In this document: piece by piece, positions 9,249 through 17,496 of the stretch
How the letters are laid out: each line of letters opens with the position of its first letter
Position numbering within the stretch: the first letter of the stretch is position 1
Assembly: GCF_003129465.1 (NCBI RefSeq)
Contig: NZ_QFFF01000001.1
Coordinates: 2,341,501 to 2,405,500, forward strand
Reading direction: 5' to 3'
DNA from: Sphingosinicella humi
GTDB lineage: Bacteria > Pseudomonadota > Alphaproteobacteria > Sphingomonadales > Sphingomonadaceae
DNA length: 64,000 nt
Program-made: the position numbers and the translations under genes
The notes under the pieces: generated by a model
The model's database searches: none
What the model was told of the DNA's origin: nothing
Seen by the model: only the letters and a program-made list of their open reading frames with translations

Positions 9249-9977
9249 CTAGGCGGCGCCGGCGACGAGCGCGCGGGTCCTTCCGGACGGGCTATTTGCA
9301 AGCAGCTTCGCGAAGCGCTCGAGCTGCGGGGCTACGGCTTCCGTGCCGATGGCGGAGATCCGGACCAGCACGCCGTCCGGACGCCGCCCGACAAGGTCTT
9401 GCCTGATCGCCGAGATCCTTTGCGAGAAATATGTGACGGGGAACTCGCGTCCAACTCGAGTCCAGTAGAGGATCTGCTCGATGCGATCCGGAGCGGTCGC
9501 CGTCAGGCACCTCGCCTCGATGCGACGGCCGTCGCGCAGTGCGACGGATCGGGAGGGTCGCTCTTCAAGACGGAAGCCTGCGGCCGGATAGCAGCTTTCC
9601 GGCCGGTGCAACTGCACGCTGTCGTCCTGCGAGCTCGAATAGCCGACGAGCAGCATGAGTGGCGCAAGCTGCGGCGCGATATAGACGCGGGTCAGAACGT
9701 CGTCATAGGTCTTTTCGGTCAGCGGGCTTTCCCGCGACATCACCAGGCCCTCATCTGCCGCGTAGGACCATGGGCCGATCGCCGCTGGTATCAGGCTCTG
9801 GAGGCCGCCGCGCTCCATCGGAGCCGCGCGAGCGCCGCGCAGGCCGAGGTTCGAGAGCGCCGCGGTTCCCAGGGCGGCTGCGCCGATGATGAAGTCGCGG
9901 CGGGCCAGCGCCCGGGCGGCACCGGGCTGTTCCGAGCCCGCTTCGAGCCTGGCGCCCAGGAGGTCGGGCCTATTCAC
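9249..9977 (-). CDS. epsI: EpsI-family protein with twin-arginine-like leader, exosortase-associated
   Basis: From the GTG at 9977 the protein has 242 residues; AGGGA stands upstream and the start overlaps the exosortase stop by eight bases, whereas extending the frame to 10070 runs through the end of the exosortase gene. The N-terminus carries R26-R27-DFIIGAAALGTAALSNLG, a twin-arginine-like signal. The mature part shows the EpsI/DUF3485 features: IGPWSY near the start, YIAPQLAPLMLLVGYSSSQDD, and the HRPESCYPAAGF motif with conserved His and Cys. EpsI proteins accompany or are fused to exosortases and are needed for polymer production in several bacteria; their reaction is not established. 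It forms a coupled pair with xrtV. Confidence 0.88.
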   Translation of the reverse strand: MNRPDLLGARLEAGSEQPGAARALARRDFIIGAAALGTAALSNLGLRGARAAPMERGGLQSLIPAAIGPWSYAADEGLVMSRESPLTEKTYDDVLTRVYIAPQLAPLMLLVGYSSSQDDSVQLHRPESCYPAAGFRLEERPSRSVALRDGRRIEARCLTATAPDRIEQILYWTRVGREFPVTYFSQRISAIRQDLVGRRPDGVLVRISAIGTEAVAPQLERFAKLLANSPSGRTRALVAGAA

Positions 9978-10866
9978 GGCGATCCCTCGGCAGGACGGCC
10001 GCGATCCCCGCATCGACGGCGAACATGCCGGCCAGCGCGATGGCGAACATCGTGATGCCGGCCAGATCATGCGAAAATCCCTGCGCGACCCGGTCTCCGG
10101 AATAGACCGTAAGCAGCACCAGTATGACCACCCTCAAGAAATTGGCCGCGATCGCGATGGGGATGATCGCCGCGCACAGCAACGCCGAGTGAAGCCTCCC
10201 GGCATTTCGGGCGAGATGGACATAGAGAAGGCCGACGGCGGTCAGTCCCAGCAAGGAGTTCAGCCCCGCGCAGGCATCCTCGACCAACAGGCTATATTGA
10301 GCCACCTGAATAGAGACCCCGCTCCGTCCCACCAGGTAGCCGAGCTGATGCAGCAGAGTGACCACGGAATCGGAGATCCAGAGCTTGAGCGGCTGGGTCG
10401 CCTGGGCGACGAACGATTCCGGCACGGGAAGGAGAAAGCCTAGGAAGAGGATTGGAAACCAGTAATGCCCCAGGCCGGTTCGGCCCCACCGGAGGAAGAT
10501 AATGGCGATGAGCGAGAGATAGAGGCCGGCTGTCTCGAAAATCAGGATCCCGTAATTCCGTCCAAGGGCGTAGAGGATCAGGGCGGGCACAAGCCCAAGC
10601 GCGCCGAGCGAGGCTGGGCCCGGCCTCGCTGAGGCGGGAGGCCCCGCTCGCCAGAACAGCCATAGGGCGATGAACAGGACGAATGGGCCGTGTGCCCCCT
10701 GATCGCTTCGCCAGCTTGTTTGGGCGAGGCTGAACAAGGTGGGGAGTGTCAGGCCCAGAATGCCGATGGTCAGCAGCGCGCCCGATATGAGTGCTGGCGA
10801 GGGCGGCGCTTGCCGCGCCCGACGTGCGACTCCGCCTTGGCTTCCCTCGATCGTGGCCAGTCGCAT
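9970..10866 (-). CDS. xrtV: Exosortase, XrtV type
   Basis: Integral-membrane cysteine transpeptidase-like enzyme that processes PEP-CTERM tails. About eight hydrophobic helices are present. The proposed catalytic triad of exosortases is intact: Cys199 in EDACAGLNSL, Arg245 in NFLRVVIL and His266 in GFSHDLAG (numbered from the ATG at 10866, 298 residues). A GTG at 10911 is an alternative start adding 15 residues; the ATG at 10866 has a GGAG a few bases upstream. The association with a separate EpsI, EpsD and the small accessory protein suggests the V subtype; the subtype is inference. The candidate substrate gene lies divergently at 11145. Confidence 0.9.
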   Translation of the reverse strand: MRLATIEGSQGGVARRARQAPPSPALISGALLTIGILGLTLPTLFSLAQTSWRSDQGAHGPFVLFIALWLFWRAGPPASARPGPASLGALGLVPALILYALGRNYGILIFETAGLYLSLIAIIFLRWGRTGLGHYWFPILFLGFLLPVPESFVAQATQPLKLWISDSVVTLLHQLGYLVGRSGVSIQVAQYSLLVEDACAGLNSLLGLTAVGLLYVHLARNAGRLHSALLCAAIIPIAIAANFLRVVILVLLTVYSGDRVAQGFSHDLAGITMFAIALAGMFAVDAGIAAVLPRDRRE

Positions 10867-11021
10867 GACCCATGCTCCAAGGCGGCCAGCGGGATCAGGC
10901 CGCCCCCGCACCTTTTACATGCGCGGCACGACCCTGTCTCTGTCTTTCATTTCATCCTGCTAACGGGCTTGAGACGGGAGCGTTTCGCCTCAATAATATG
11001 AACTTTTACTCAGTGTGTTAG

Positions 11022-11050
11022 TTGACCGGCGAAGTCCGATTTAGTAAACA
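11022..11050 (+). promoter_or_regulatory. Candidate sigma-70-type promoter for the PEPxxWA-CTERM gene
   Basis: TTGACC at 11022-11027 and TAAACA at 11045-11050 are separated by exactly 17 bases, about 95 bases before the start codon at 11145. The surrounding stretch is markedly richer in A/T than the neighbouring genes. A short inverted repeat (GGTCTG...CAGACC, 11080-11097) lies in the predicted leader. Pattern only; no proof of activity. Confidence 0.4.
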
Positions 11051-11144
11051 CCGAGGGTTGCGGAAAAGACGTTTAAGGTGGTCTGGCGCTTCAGACCGGA
11101 TGGAGGATTTGAGCGGGGTTTGAAACTAGGCAGGGAGGAATAGC

Positions 11145-11684
11145 ATGAAAAGCCTCGTTGCGATCACCCTTGTAGCCCTCTCGTCATTCGCCGCCGCGCC
11201 CGCTGCGCAGGCAGCCGATGTCATACTCGTTCCGCATCCCAGTGGCGATTTTTCTGGCTTTTTCGGTCAGACGGTAAGCGCGCCCGGGCCGTTTACTTCA
11301 ACATTCACGTTCAACGTCCCGACGACCAGTCATGTGGGCGCAACGTTGAGCACGTTCGCTGTGAGCACCATCACCGACATCAATTTCGTGTCTGCATTCC
11401 TCAACGGGACGCCTTTCAACCTGTTCGCGATAACCACAGCGCATGGTCAGGCGGAGTTCGGTTTCGCCTCGCGAACGTCGATCGGGGGTGGACTTCATAA
11501 CCTGGTGGTGAACGGCACCTCAGGAGGCGGCGCGTCCTTCGCGGGGACGGTTTCCGTCTCGCCGGTCTCACCGATCCCGGAACCCTCGACCTGGGCCTTG
11601 ATGCTACTCGGCTTCGGAGTGGTCGGTTATTCGCTTCGGCGCCGCCGGCAGCGGGCGAAGGTGACGAAGGTCTCGTTCGCCTGA
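11145..11684 (+). CDS. Exported PEPxxWA-CTERM protein, probable exosortase substrate
   Basis: 179 residues. A Sec signal peptide (KSLVAITLVALSSFAAAPAAQA) is followed by a Ser/Thr/Gly-rich beta-type body without Cys. The C-terminus is a complete sorting signal: PEPSTWA beginning at residue 145, a hydrophobic segment (LMLLGFGVVGYSL) and a basic RRRR cluster. This is the PEPxxWA variant common in sphingomonads and caulobacters. AGGGAGGAA before the ATG is a strong ribosome site. It lies divergently from xrtV, so it is the obvious local substrate of that enzyme (inference from position). The role of the mature protein in the polymer matrix is unknown. Confidence 0.9.
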   Translation: MKSLVAITLVALSSFAAAPAAQAADVILVPHPSGDFSGFFGQTVSAPGPFTSTFTFNVPTTSHVGATLSTFAVSTITDINFVSAFLNGTPFNLFAITTAHGQAEFGFASRTSIGGGLHNLVVNGTSGGGASFAGTVSVSPVSPIPEPSTWALMLLGFGVVGYSLRRRRQRAKVTKVSFA

Positions 11685-12401
11685 CGACAGTCAAGCGCTA
11701 AGAGCGCTGCGCCTCGCCAGGAGCGTGCCAGCTCTTGGGACGAGTGCGCGCGACGCATGATCTCTGCATTTGCAACGAACGCGTCAGGGTCGCAGCGATG
11801 GCACCGAGCACCGCATCACGCGCCGCCAGAAGCCCGTGTTCTCGACAATGGCGTCCGAGATTTTCGACATGTGTATGGAGCGCGGCGTGATTGGCCGGGC
11901 TGCTGCCGACCAGCACGGAGGGCTTGGGAATTGGGCCGACCGGGTGAAGCCAAACACATGCTTTATCGTCGTTATGGCGGGATCGTAGGTGCTTCCGGCG
12001 CCAAGGCTTCCTGTGCGAGCGCAGCAGCGGGCAGGAGATGGATCGAGAAAAGGTAGGCGGTCGCGACGATAAACCTGGGAAGACGCATGAACTCACCCAT
12101 GCAAGCCCTGATGAGCTGATTACTGCAACCCTAAAGCAACTACTTCGGATGTGAGATGTCCAGCCTTCGAAACATGGTGCGGTGGGATTCGGAACGATCC
12201 TTCTCGCCAGCGTGGCGCCACGTGACACGATTCTCGGCAAGCTGGCACGTGACACTTACGTCCAGGTGAAGGGGTGCGATCCAAATTTGGGGTGGAACTA
12301 TTGCGATTGAATGGCAGGGACTGTGTGGAGCCGTCCGACTGCGTTTATTTGACCGATATTCGACAACTTTAGGTTGTCACGGCTTAAGTGCTTGAAACCG
12401 C
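11685..12401. other. Poorly coding 0.7-kb stretch between the exosortase locus and tRNA-Glu
   Basis: No gene of recognisable family lies here. Several medium open frames exist on both strands but their translations look random and lack ribosome sites. The only item with sensible features is a 42-codon frame with a signal-peptide-like translation at 11972-12100. The A/T-rich part at 12290-12400 probably includes the region downstream of tRNA-Glu. Decay of a former gene is possible but cannot be shown. Confidence 0.5.
11972..12100 (-). CDS. Possible 42-residue secreted peptide
   Basis: A short frame starting ATG-GGT-GAG-TTC-ATG encodes a peptide whose first half reads like a Sec signal (LPRFIVATAYLFSIHLLPAAALA), followed by QEALAPEAPTIPP and a TAA. 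A weak AGGG stands six bases before the ATG; the internal ATG at 12088 is an alternative. The predicted cleavage after ALA would release only about 13 residues, rich in Pro and Ala. It could be a genuine small protein, the 5' remains of a secreted protein gene, or chance. I do not recognise it. Confidence 0.3.
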   Translation of the reverse strand: MGEFMRLPRFIVATAYLFSIHLLPAAALAQEALAPEAPTIPP

Positions 12402-12477
12402 TGGTGACCCCTACGGGACTCGAACCCGTGTTTTCGCCGTGAGAGGGCGACGTCCTAGACCGCTAGACGAAGGGGCC
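12402..12477 (-). tRNA. tRNA-Glu (anticodon CTC)
   Basis: 76 nt including an encoded CCA. Seven-base-pair acceptor stem GGCCCCT/AGGGGTC with one G-T pair, D-arm with AGCGGTCTAGG, anticodon stem TCGCC/GGCGA around the loop CTCTCAC giving anticodon CTC, and T-arm ACGGG-TTCGAGT-CCCGT. Discriminator base A. It decodes GAG, the dominant Glu codon in this GC-rich genome. Confidence 0.96.
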
Positions 12478-12545
12478 AACGCTGGTCGCGTGGGCGAGGT
12501 CCGGCGCATATGGGGCGGCGGGCGGGTCTGTCAAGCGGCTCGTGG

Positions 12546-13769
12546 CTAGGCCGCCGCCGCATCCTCGGCGCGGCGCCTCAGCATGTCGGCGACCAGCTCA
12601 GCCAGCTCCATGGCCTGGGCGGCGTTGAGCCTGGGGTCGCAATGAGTGTGGTAGCGGTCGGAAAGGTCCTGCTCGGTGAGCTTGGCGGCGCCGCCGGTGC
12701 ATTCGGTGACGTTCCGGCCGGTCATCTCGATATGGATGCCCCCGGCGCGCGCGCCTTCGGCGGGGCAGAGCGCGAAGAAGGCGCGCACCTCCGCCAGGAT
12801 GCGGGCCATCGGGCGGGTCTTGTAGCCATTGGCGGCCTTGATCGTGTTGCCGTGCATCGGATCGCAGGCCCAAAGGACGGGATGACCCTCGCTCGCCACC
12901 GCCCGGAGCAGCGGCGGCAGCGCGGCAGCGATCGGCTCGTGGCCCATCCGGGCGATGAGCGTGATCCGACCGGCCGCGCGGGCCGGATTGAGCGTATCGA
13001 GGAGCCGCAGCAGGGTGTCGGCATCGAGCGAGGGCCCGCATTTGATGCCGATCGGATTGGCGAGGCCGCGCGCGAATTCGACATGAGCGGAGCCCGGGAA
13101 GCGCGTGCGGTCGCCGATCCAGAGGAAATGGGCCGACGCGCCATAGAAGCGGCCGCTCACCGGGTCGCGGCGCACCAGCGCTTCCTCGAAGGGAAGCAGC
13201 AGCGCCTCGTGGCTGGTGTAGAAGGGCTCACCTGCTTTGCTCGCCAGCTCCCTCAGATGGGCGAGCGTCGCCGTCGCCTGGCTGTAGGCGCGGAACATGC
13301 GCTCGGGCGCGGGGACGCGCGCCGCCGGGTCGAAGGCGATGCCGTTGACGATGTCGCCGCGATAAGCGGGCAGCCGCACGCCCGCCTTCTCCTCCATGTC
13401 GGCTGTCCTCGGCTTGGCGAATTGTCCCGCCATCCGGCCGACGCGGATGACGGGCAGGCCGGACGCAGCGCCGACGAGCGCGCCCATGGCGGCGATCAGG
13501 CTGTGGCCGGAGCGGATGGTCTCCGGGGAGAATTCGGCGAAGCTCTCGGCGCAGTCGCCGCCCTGGAGGAGGAAGGCGCGCCCGGCCTGCGCCTCGGCGA
13601 GGGCGGCCCCGAGCGCGTCCACCTCGGAAAACGCGACGAGCGGCGGATAGGCGGCGAGTTCTCGCGCGGCGGCCGCGAGGGCCTCTGGATCCGGCCAGGT
13701 CGGCTGTTGGCGAATGTCATGGCCGCGCCAGCTCGAAGGGGTCCACTCCGGCGTCATAGCCGCCGCCAT
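12546..13769 (-). CDS. 3-deoxy-7-phosphoheptulonate synthase, class II (short form)
   Basis: First step of the shikimate pathway: phosphoenolpyruvate + erythrose-4-phosphate to DAHP. Class II features are clear: PSSWRGHDIRQQPTWPD near the N-terminus, LLQGGDCAESFAEF with the metal-binding Cys, RVGRMAGQFAKPRT, YRGDIVNGI, YTSHEALLLPFEEALVR, SAHFLWIGDRTR, NPIGIKCGPS, the His in ACDPMHGNT, the Glu in HIEMTGRNVTEC and the Asp in HCDPRLN. At 407 residues it is shorter than the usual 440-470: the segment that normally lies between the helix after ERMFRAYSQATATL and YTSHEALLLP is reduced to about ten residues. All active-site residues remain, so it should be active; the loss may affect allosteric control. 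Confidence 0.94.
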   Translation of the reverse strand: MAAAMTPEWTPSSWRGHDIRQQPTWPDPEALAAAARELAAYPPLVAFSEVDALGAALAEAQAGRAFLLQGGDCAESFAEFSPETIRSGHSLIAAMGALVGAASGLPVIRVGRMAGQFAKPRTADMEEKAGVRLPAYRGDIVNGIAFDPAARVPAPERMFRAYSQATATLAHLRELASKAGEPFYTSHEALLLPFEEALVRRDPVSGRFYGASAHFLWIGDRTRFPGSAHVEFARGLANPIGIKCGPSLDADTLLRLLDTLNPARAAGRITLIARMGHEPIAAALPPLLRAVASEGHPVLWACDPMHGNTIKAANGYKTRPMARILAEVRAFFALCPAEGARAGGIHIEMTGRNVTECTGGAAKLTEQDLSDRYHTHCDPRLNAAQAMELAELVADMLRRRAEDAAAA

Positions 13770-13831
13770 AGGCGGTTGCGCAGGCAGCGCAAGAGGCCTT
13801 CAAAGTCCGGTTGGAGGGCCGGGAAGAGGCG

Positions 13832-14773
13832 TCAGCCTCCTCGCGGCACGCCGAGCTCGTCGGCGGCGCGGTTGAGCTGGGCCGTGGTCGCGGCATCCCC
13901 CTCGAAGGCCGCCAGGGCCGAACGAAGGGCGTCCGAGGCGGCGTCCGTCTCGCCGAGGACCATGCGGGACCGCATCAGCCTTATCCAGCCGGCCGCATCC
14001 CTGGGGTTCGCTTCCAGGCGCCGGGCGAGGCCCTCGACCATGCCCTCCACCATCGCGTCCTGCTGGCTGGGCGGGATCGAGGAGGCGGCGGCCATCTGCT
14101 CGGGCGTGGGGCCGGGGATCGCGGCGGTGGCCGTCGATCCTCCCGAAGGCGGCGGCATCCGGCCGGCGATGTCGATATCCTGCTTCTCGGCCGCCAGCTG
14201 GATGGTGCGGCGAAGATCCACCTCCCAGGGCGCGCCCGCGGGCGTGTCCTTGAGCAGCGCGATCCAGTCGTCGATCGCGGCGGCATGCTGGCCCTGAAGG
14301 TCCTTCTGGACGGCGATGAAGTAGCGGGCGCGCGGGTCGGCCGGGTCGATCGCCAGCGCGCGCCGGAAGGCCGCGGCGGCTTCCGGCGAGACTTGGGTGC
14401 TGGCGGTCTGGAGCGCTTCGCCGAGCGAGGACCAGTTTTCCGCCTTGTCGGGTTCGATCTCGGCGGCGCGGCGATAGGCGGAGGCCGAACGCATCAAATC
14501 GCCGATCTCGAAATAGGACCAGCCAAGCATTCGCCAGCCCTCGGCATTGTCGGGGTCTTCGCGAAGCCGCGCCTCCAGGCCGGCGATCATCGTCTGGACA
14601 TCCGCCACCGGCTCGTCCGGCCTGACGTTTCCGTGGGGCGAGGCCTCCTTGGGGGCGCCGTCGCCCGACCGGTAGATGGCAACTCCAGCCGAAGCCGCGG
14701 CGATGATGCCGGCCGCGACGAGGGCGATAGTAGCCGTCTGCGGGCGCGATCCTGTGGACGAAGAAGCGGTCAT
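13832..14773 (-). CDS. CcmI/CycH-like TPR protein with N-terminal membrane anchor
   Basis: 313 residues: one N-terminal transmembrane helix (TIALVAAGIIAAASAGVAIY), then a periplasmic TPR region at about 55-165 (NAEGWRMLGWSYFEIGDLMRSA; KAENWSSLGEAL; DPRARYFIAVQ) and a C-terminal helical part with another TPR-like unit (DAAGWIRLMRSRMVLG). The pattern matches the C-terminal half of CcmH/CycH, the apocytochrome-c chaperone of the system I maturation machinery. No other ccm gene lies in the window, so this is either a detached ccmI or a paralogue. Its place just before a region coding for more than 25 heme c sites makes a helper role in cytochrome maturation attractive (inference). Confidence 0.75.
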   Translation of the reverse strand: MTASSSTGSRPQTATIALVAAGIIAAASAGVAIYRSGDGAPKEASPHGNVRPDEPVADVQTMIAGLEARLREDPDNAEGWRMLGWSYFEIGDLMRSASAYRRAAEIEPDKAENWSSLGEALQTASTQVSPEAAAAFRRALAIDPADPRARYFIAVQKDLQGQHAAAIDDWIALLKDTPAGAPWEVDLRRTIQLAAEKQDIDIAGRMPPPSGGSTATAAIPGPTPEQMAAASSIPPSQQDAMVEGMVEGLARRLEANPRDAAGWIRLMRSRMVLGETDAASDALRSALAAFEGDAATTAQLNRAADELGVPRGG

Positions 14774-14921
14774 AAGTCGAACCTGTCACTCTCAAAATAA
14801 TCGCCGTCAAGTCTGGCGCGGACCATTGAAGCTGCTACAGTATGAAGCGGCTGTTCACTGCGGCAACTCTCTCGCGCGACTTGGGACGTCGCTGCGGCCG
14901 TGGTGACCAGGGGAGGGTGAA

Positions 14922-17357
14922 ATGACCGCGGCATTCGACATCGCCATTGTCGGATCGGGGCCTGCCGGCCTCAGCGCCGCCGCGCGCGCGGCCGAACTGG
15001 GCATCAGCCACGTGCTGCTGGAGAAGACCGACCATCTCTCCGACACCATCTACAGATATCAGAAGGGCAAGCATGTGATGGCGACGCCGAGCCAGCTGGT
15101 GCTGCGCTCGGACATGGATTTCGAGGCCGGCAAGCGCGAGAAGGTGCTGGGCACCTGGGACACGCAGGCGGCGGGCCGCAAGATCAATGTGAAGCTCAAC
15201 GCCGAGGTGAAGGCGATCGCCGGCGACAGGGGCGATTTCACCCTCACGCTGACCAATGGCGAGGCGATCAAGGCGGGCAGCGTCATCCTCGCCATCGGCA
15301 CCCAGGGCAATCCCAACAAGATGCGCTGCGAGGGCGGCGACCTGCCGCATATCCAGTATCAGCTCGACGATCCCGGCGAATATGTGGACGAGCATATCAC
15401 CGTGATCGGCTCGGGCGATGCGGGGATCGAGAATGCGCTGGGCCTCGCCGCCGACCCGGAACAGGGCAATGTCGTCACCATCCTCAATCGCGGCACCGAT
15501 TTCGCGCGGGCGAAGGGCGCCAACGTCAAGCTGCTGATGGAGGCGCGCGACGGCGGCCGCATCAACGTGATGACGGAGACCACGCCGTCGAAGGTGGAGC
15601 CGGGCTGGCTCGTCCTCGACACCCGCGACGGCGAGCAGAGGATCCGCTGCGACCGCATTATCGCGCGCATGGGCTCCGCGGCGCCGCGCGCCTTCGTCGA
15701 AGGTTGCGGCATCGAATTCACCAGCGAGGATCGCGAGGCCTTTCCGAAGCTGTCGCCCAGCTTCGAGAGCACCGAGCCGGGCATCTACGTCATCGGCGCG
15801 CTGGCCGGCTATCCGCTGATCAAGCACTGCATGAACCAGGGCTATGACGTCGTCGAGTTCATCAACGGCAACCGCGAGCTGAAACCCGCCGACGAGCCGA
15901 TCCTGGAGGCCAAGTTCAGGGGCCTGCCGGGCCGCCGGCCGGTCGACGAATGGCTGGAGTTCCTGCGCGCCAACGTCACCATCCTCAATGAGCTTTCGCC
16001 GCTTCAGATGCGCGAGTTTATGCTCGACAGCGAGGTCCGCTATTATCCCGCCGGAACGGTCGTGTTCGAGCGGAACGAGCCCGGTTCGTCGCTCTTCACC
16101 ATCGCCGACGGCTCGGTGTTGGTCGAGGTCAATCCGAAGGACCCGTCGATCACCGTCCCGATCGGGAAAGGTTCCATATTCGGGGAGGTCGGTCTCATCT
16201 CCGGCCGCCGCCGCGGCGCCACCATCCGCACGGCCGAAGATTCGATCCTGGTCGAAGTCTCCCGCACGGCGGCGCTGAAGCTGATGGCGACCGTCCCGGC
16301 CGCCAAGCGCGCCATCACCCGCATCTCGACGGAGCGGCAGCTTCTGCAGATGTTCGGCTCGGGCCTGACCGCGGACGACCTCGCGGAAGTGCTCGAGACG
16401 GCCGAGATCAAGCGGGTGCGTGCCGGCGAGGCGATCATCACCGAAGGCGAGGAAGGCTACGACATCTACGTCATCCGCCAGGGCTCGATGGTGGTCGAGA
16501 AGTCGATTGGCGGGAAGCCGGTCTTCCTCTCCTATCTCCCCGCCGGCTCCTATGTCGGCGAGATGGCGCTGATCGACGGCGGCCGCCGCACGGCCACGGT
16601 GCGCGCGGCGATCAAGTCGGAGGTGATCAAGCTCGACGGCGACGCCTTCCGCCGCCTGCTGGCGAAGAAGCCGCAGCTCAAGATCAAGGCCGAGACCGAC
16701 ATGGCCTCGCGCAAGGCGCTTACCAGCTTCGTCGAATCCAAGAAGGACGGCTTCGAAGGCGTGGTCGACATGTACAGCTCGGTCGCCAACTTCCTGGTCG
16801 AGAACGGCATCGGCGAGGCCACTGACGTCCTCCTCATCGACGAGAATCTCTGCGTCGGCTGCGACAATTGCGAGAAGGCGTGCGCGGACAGCCATGAGGG
16901 TCTCAGCCGGCTCAACCGCGAGGCGGGCAAGACCTACGCGCACCTTCATGTGCCGACCTCTTGTCGCCACTGCGAGCATCCGCACTGCATGGCCGACTGC
17001 CCGCCCAATGCGATCCACCGCGGGCCGGACGGCGAGGTTTTCATCGACGACAGCTGCATCGGCTGCGGCAACTGCCAGCGGAACTGCCCCTATGGCGTCA
17101 TCCGCATGGACAAGGTTCCGCCAAAGAAGCCAAACCTGCTCGCCTGGCTGATCGCCGGCCTTGGGCCCGGCCCGGGCGAGCCGCCCAAAAAGTGGACCGA
17201 GGCGCGGGTTTCGCCGGAGACGCCCAAGAAGGCCATCAAGTGCGACATGTGCGCGGGGATTTCGGGCGGCCCGGCCTGCGTGCGCGCGTGCCCGACCGGC
17301 GCCGCCATCCGCGTCGCGCCCGAGCAGTTCCTCTCGGTCGCGAGGCTGGGGGAGTGA
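14922..17357 (+). CDS. Flavoprotein / double cyclic-nucleotide-binding / four [4Fe-4S] fusion protein
   Basis: 811 residues in three modules. Residues 1-325 are a two-Rossmann FAD/NAD(P) oxidoreductase of thioredoxin-reductase type (VGSGPAGLSAAARAAELG at the start and ITVIGSGDAGIENA near 155) but without a CxxC redox pair. Residues 347-470 and 473-600 are two CNB domains, each with a phosphate-binding cassette (FGEVGLISGRRRGATI; VGEMALIDGGRRTATV) retaining Glu and Arg. From about 640 there is a DmsB/NrfC-like ferredoxin region with four Cys groups: CVGCDNCEKAC, CRHCEHPHCMADC, CIGCGNCQRNC and CDMCAGISGGPACVRAC. No signal peptide, so cytoplasmic. It heads an operon with a b-type membrane protein, a decaheme protein and a phosphodiesterase; it likely feeds electrons from NAD(P)H into the membrane under cAMP or cGMP control (inference). 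AGGGGAGGGTGA precedes the ATG. Confidence 0.9.
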   Translation: MTAAFDIAIVGSGPAGLSAAARAAELGISHVLLEKTDHLSDTIYRYQKGKHVMATPSQLVLRSDMDFEAGKREKVLGTWDTQAAGRKINVKLNAEVKAIAGDRGDFTLTLTNGEAIKAGSVILAIGTQGNPNKMRCEGGDLPHIQYQLDDPGEYVDEHITVIGSGDAGIENALGLAADPEQGNVVTILNRGTDFARAKGANVKLLMEARDGGRINVMTETTPSKVEPGWLVLDTRDGEQRIRCDRIIARMGSAAPRAFVEGCGIEFTSEDREAFPKLSPSFESTEPGIYVIGALAGYPLIKHCMNQGYDVVEFINGNRELKPADEPILEAKFRGLPGRRPVDEWLEFLRANVTILNELSPLQMREFMLDSEVRYYPAGTVVFERNEPGSSLFTIADGSVLVEVNPKDPSITVPIGKGSIFGEVGLISGRRRGATIRTAEDSILVEVSRTAALKLMATVPAAKRAITRISTERQLLQMFGSGLTADDLAEVLETAEIKRVRAGEAIITEGEEGYDIYVIRQGSMVVEKSIGGKPVFLSYLPAGSYVGEMALIDGGRRTATVRAAIKSEVIKLDGDAFRRLLAKKPQLKIKAETDMASRKALTSFVESKKDGFEGVVDMYSSVANFLVENGIGEATDVLLIDENLCVGCDNCEKACADSHEGLSRLNREAGKTYAHLHVPTSCRHCEHPHCMADCPPNAIHRGPDGEVFIDDSCIGCGNCQRNCPYGVIRMDKVPPKKPNLLAWLIAGLGPGPGEPPKKWTEARVSPETPKKAIKCDMCAGISGGPACVRACPTGAAIRVAPEQFLSVARLGE

Positions 17358-17369
17358 GATGCCTACATT

Positions 17370-17463
17370 CGTCATTCCGGCGAAAGCCGGAACCCAAGAA
17401 CACCGGCGGCACACATGTTTCGCAGGCGGCGTTCCTGGATCCAGGATCAAGTCCGGGATGACG
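17370..17463. repeat. REP-like inverted repeat, family A
   Basis: Arms CGTCATTCCGG (17370-17380) and CCGGGATGACG (17453-17463) are inverted with one mismatch, and inside them lie CGAAAGCCGGAACCC and GGATCCAGGATC. The same unit (CGTCATTCC...GGGATGACG with a GCGAAAGC stem) recurs at 25199, 46734 and 51028. It separates the 811-aa fusion gene from the membrane gene at 17497, leaving little room for a promoter, so it may act as an mRNA hairpin between two genes of one operon. Confidence 0.8.
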
Positions 17464-17496
17464 AAGGAAAGGGCGAGGGGGGTCGTGCCCTAGATC

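Noticed and set aside
12510-14297. A 595-codon open frame on the + strand
   Set aside because: It lies opposite the DAHP synthase and CcmI-like genes and shows only shadow composition.
14835-17450. An 871-codon open frame on the - strand
   Set aside because: It is the reverse complement of the flavin/CNB/Fe-S gene, whose motifs are unmistakable.
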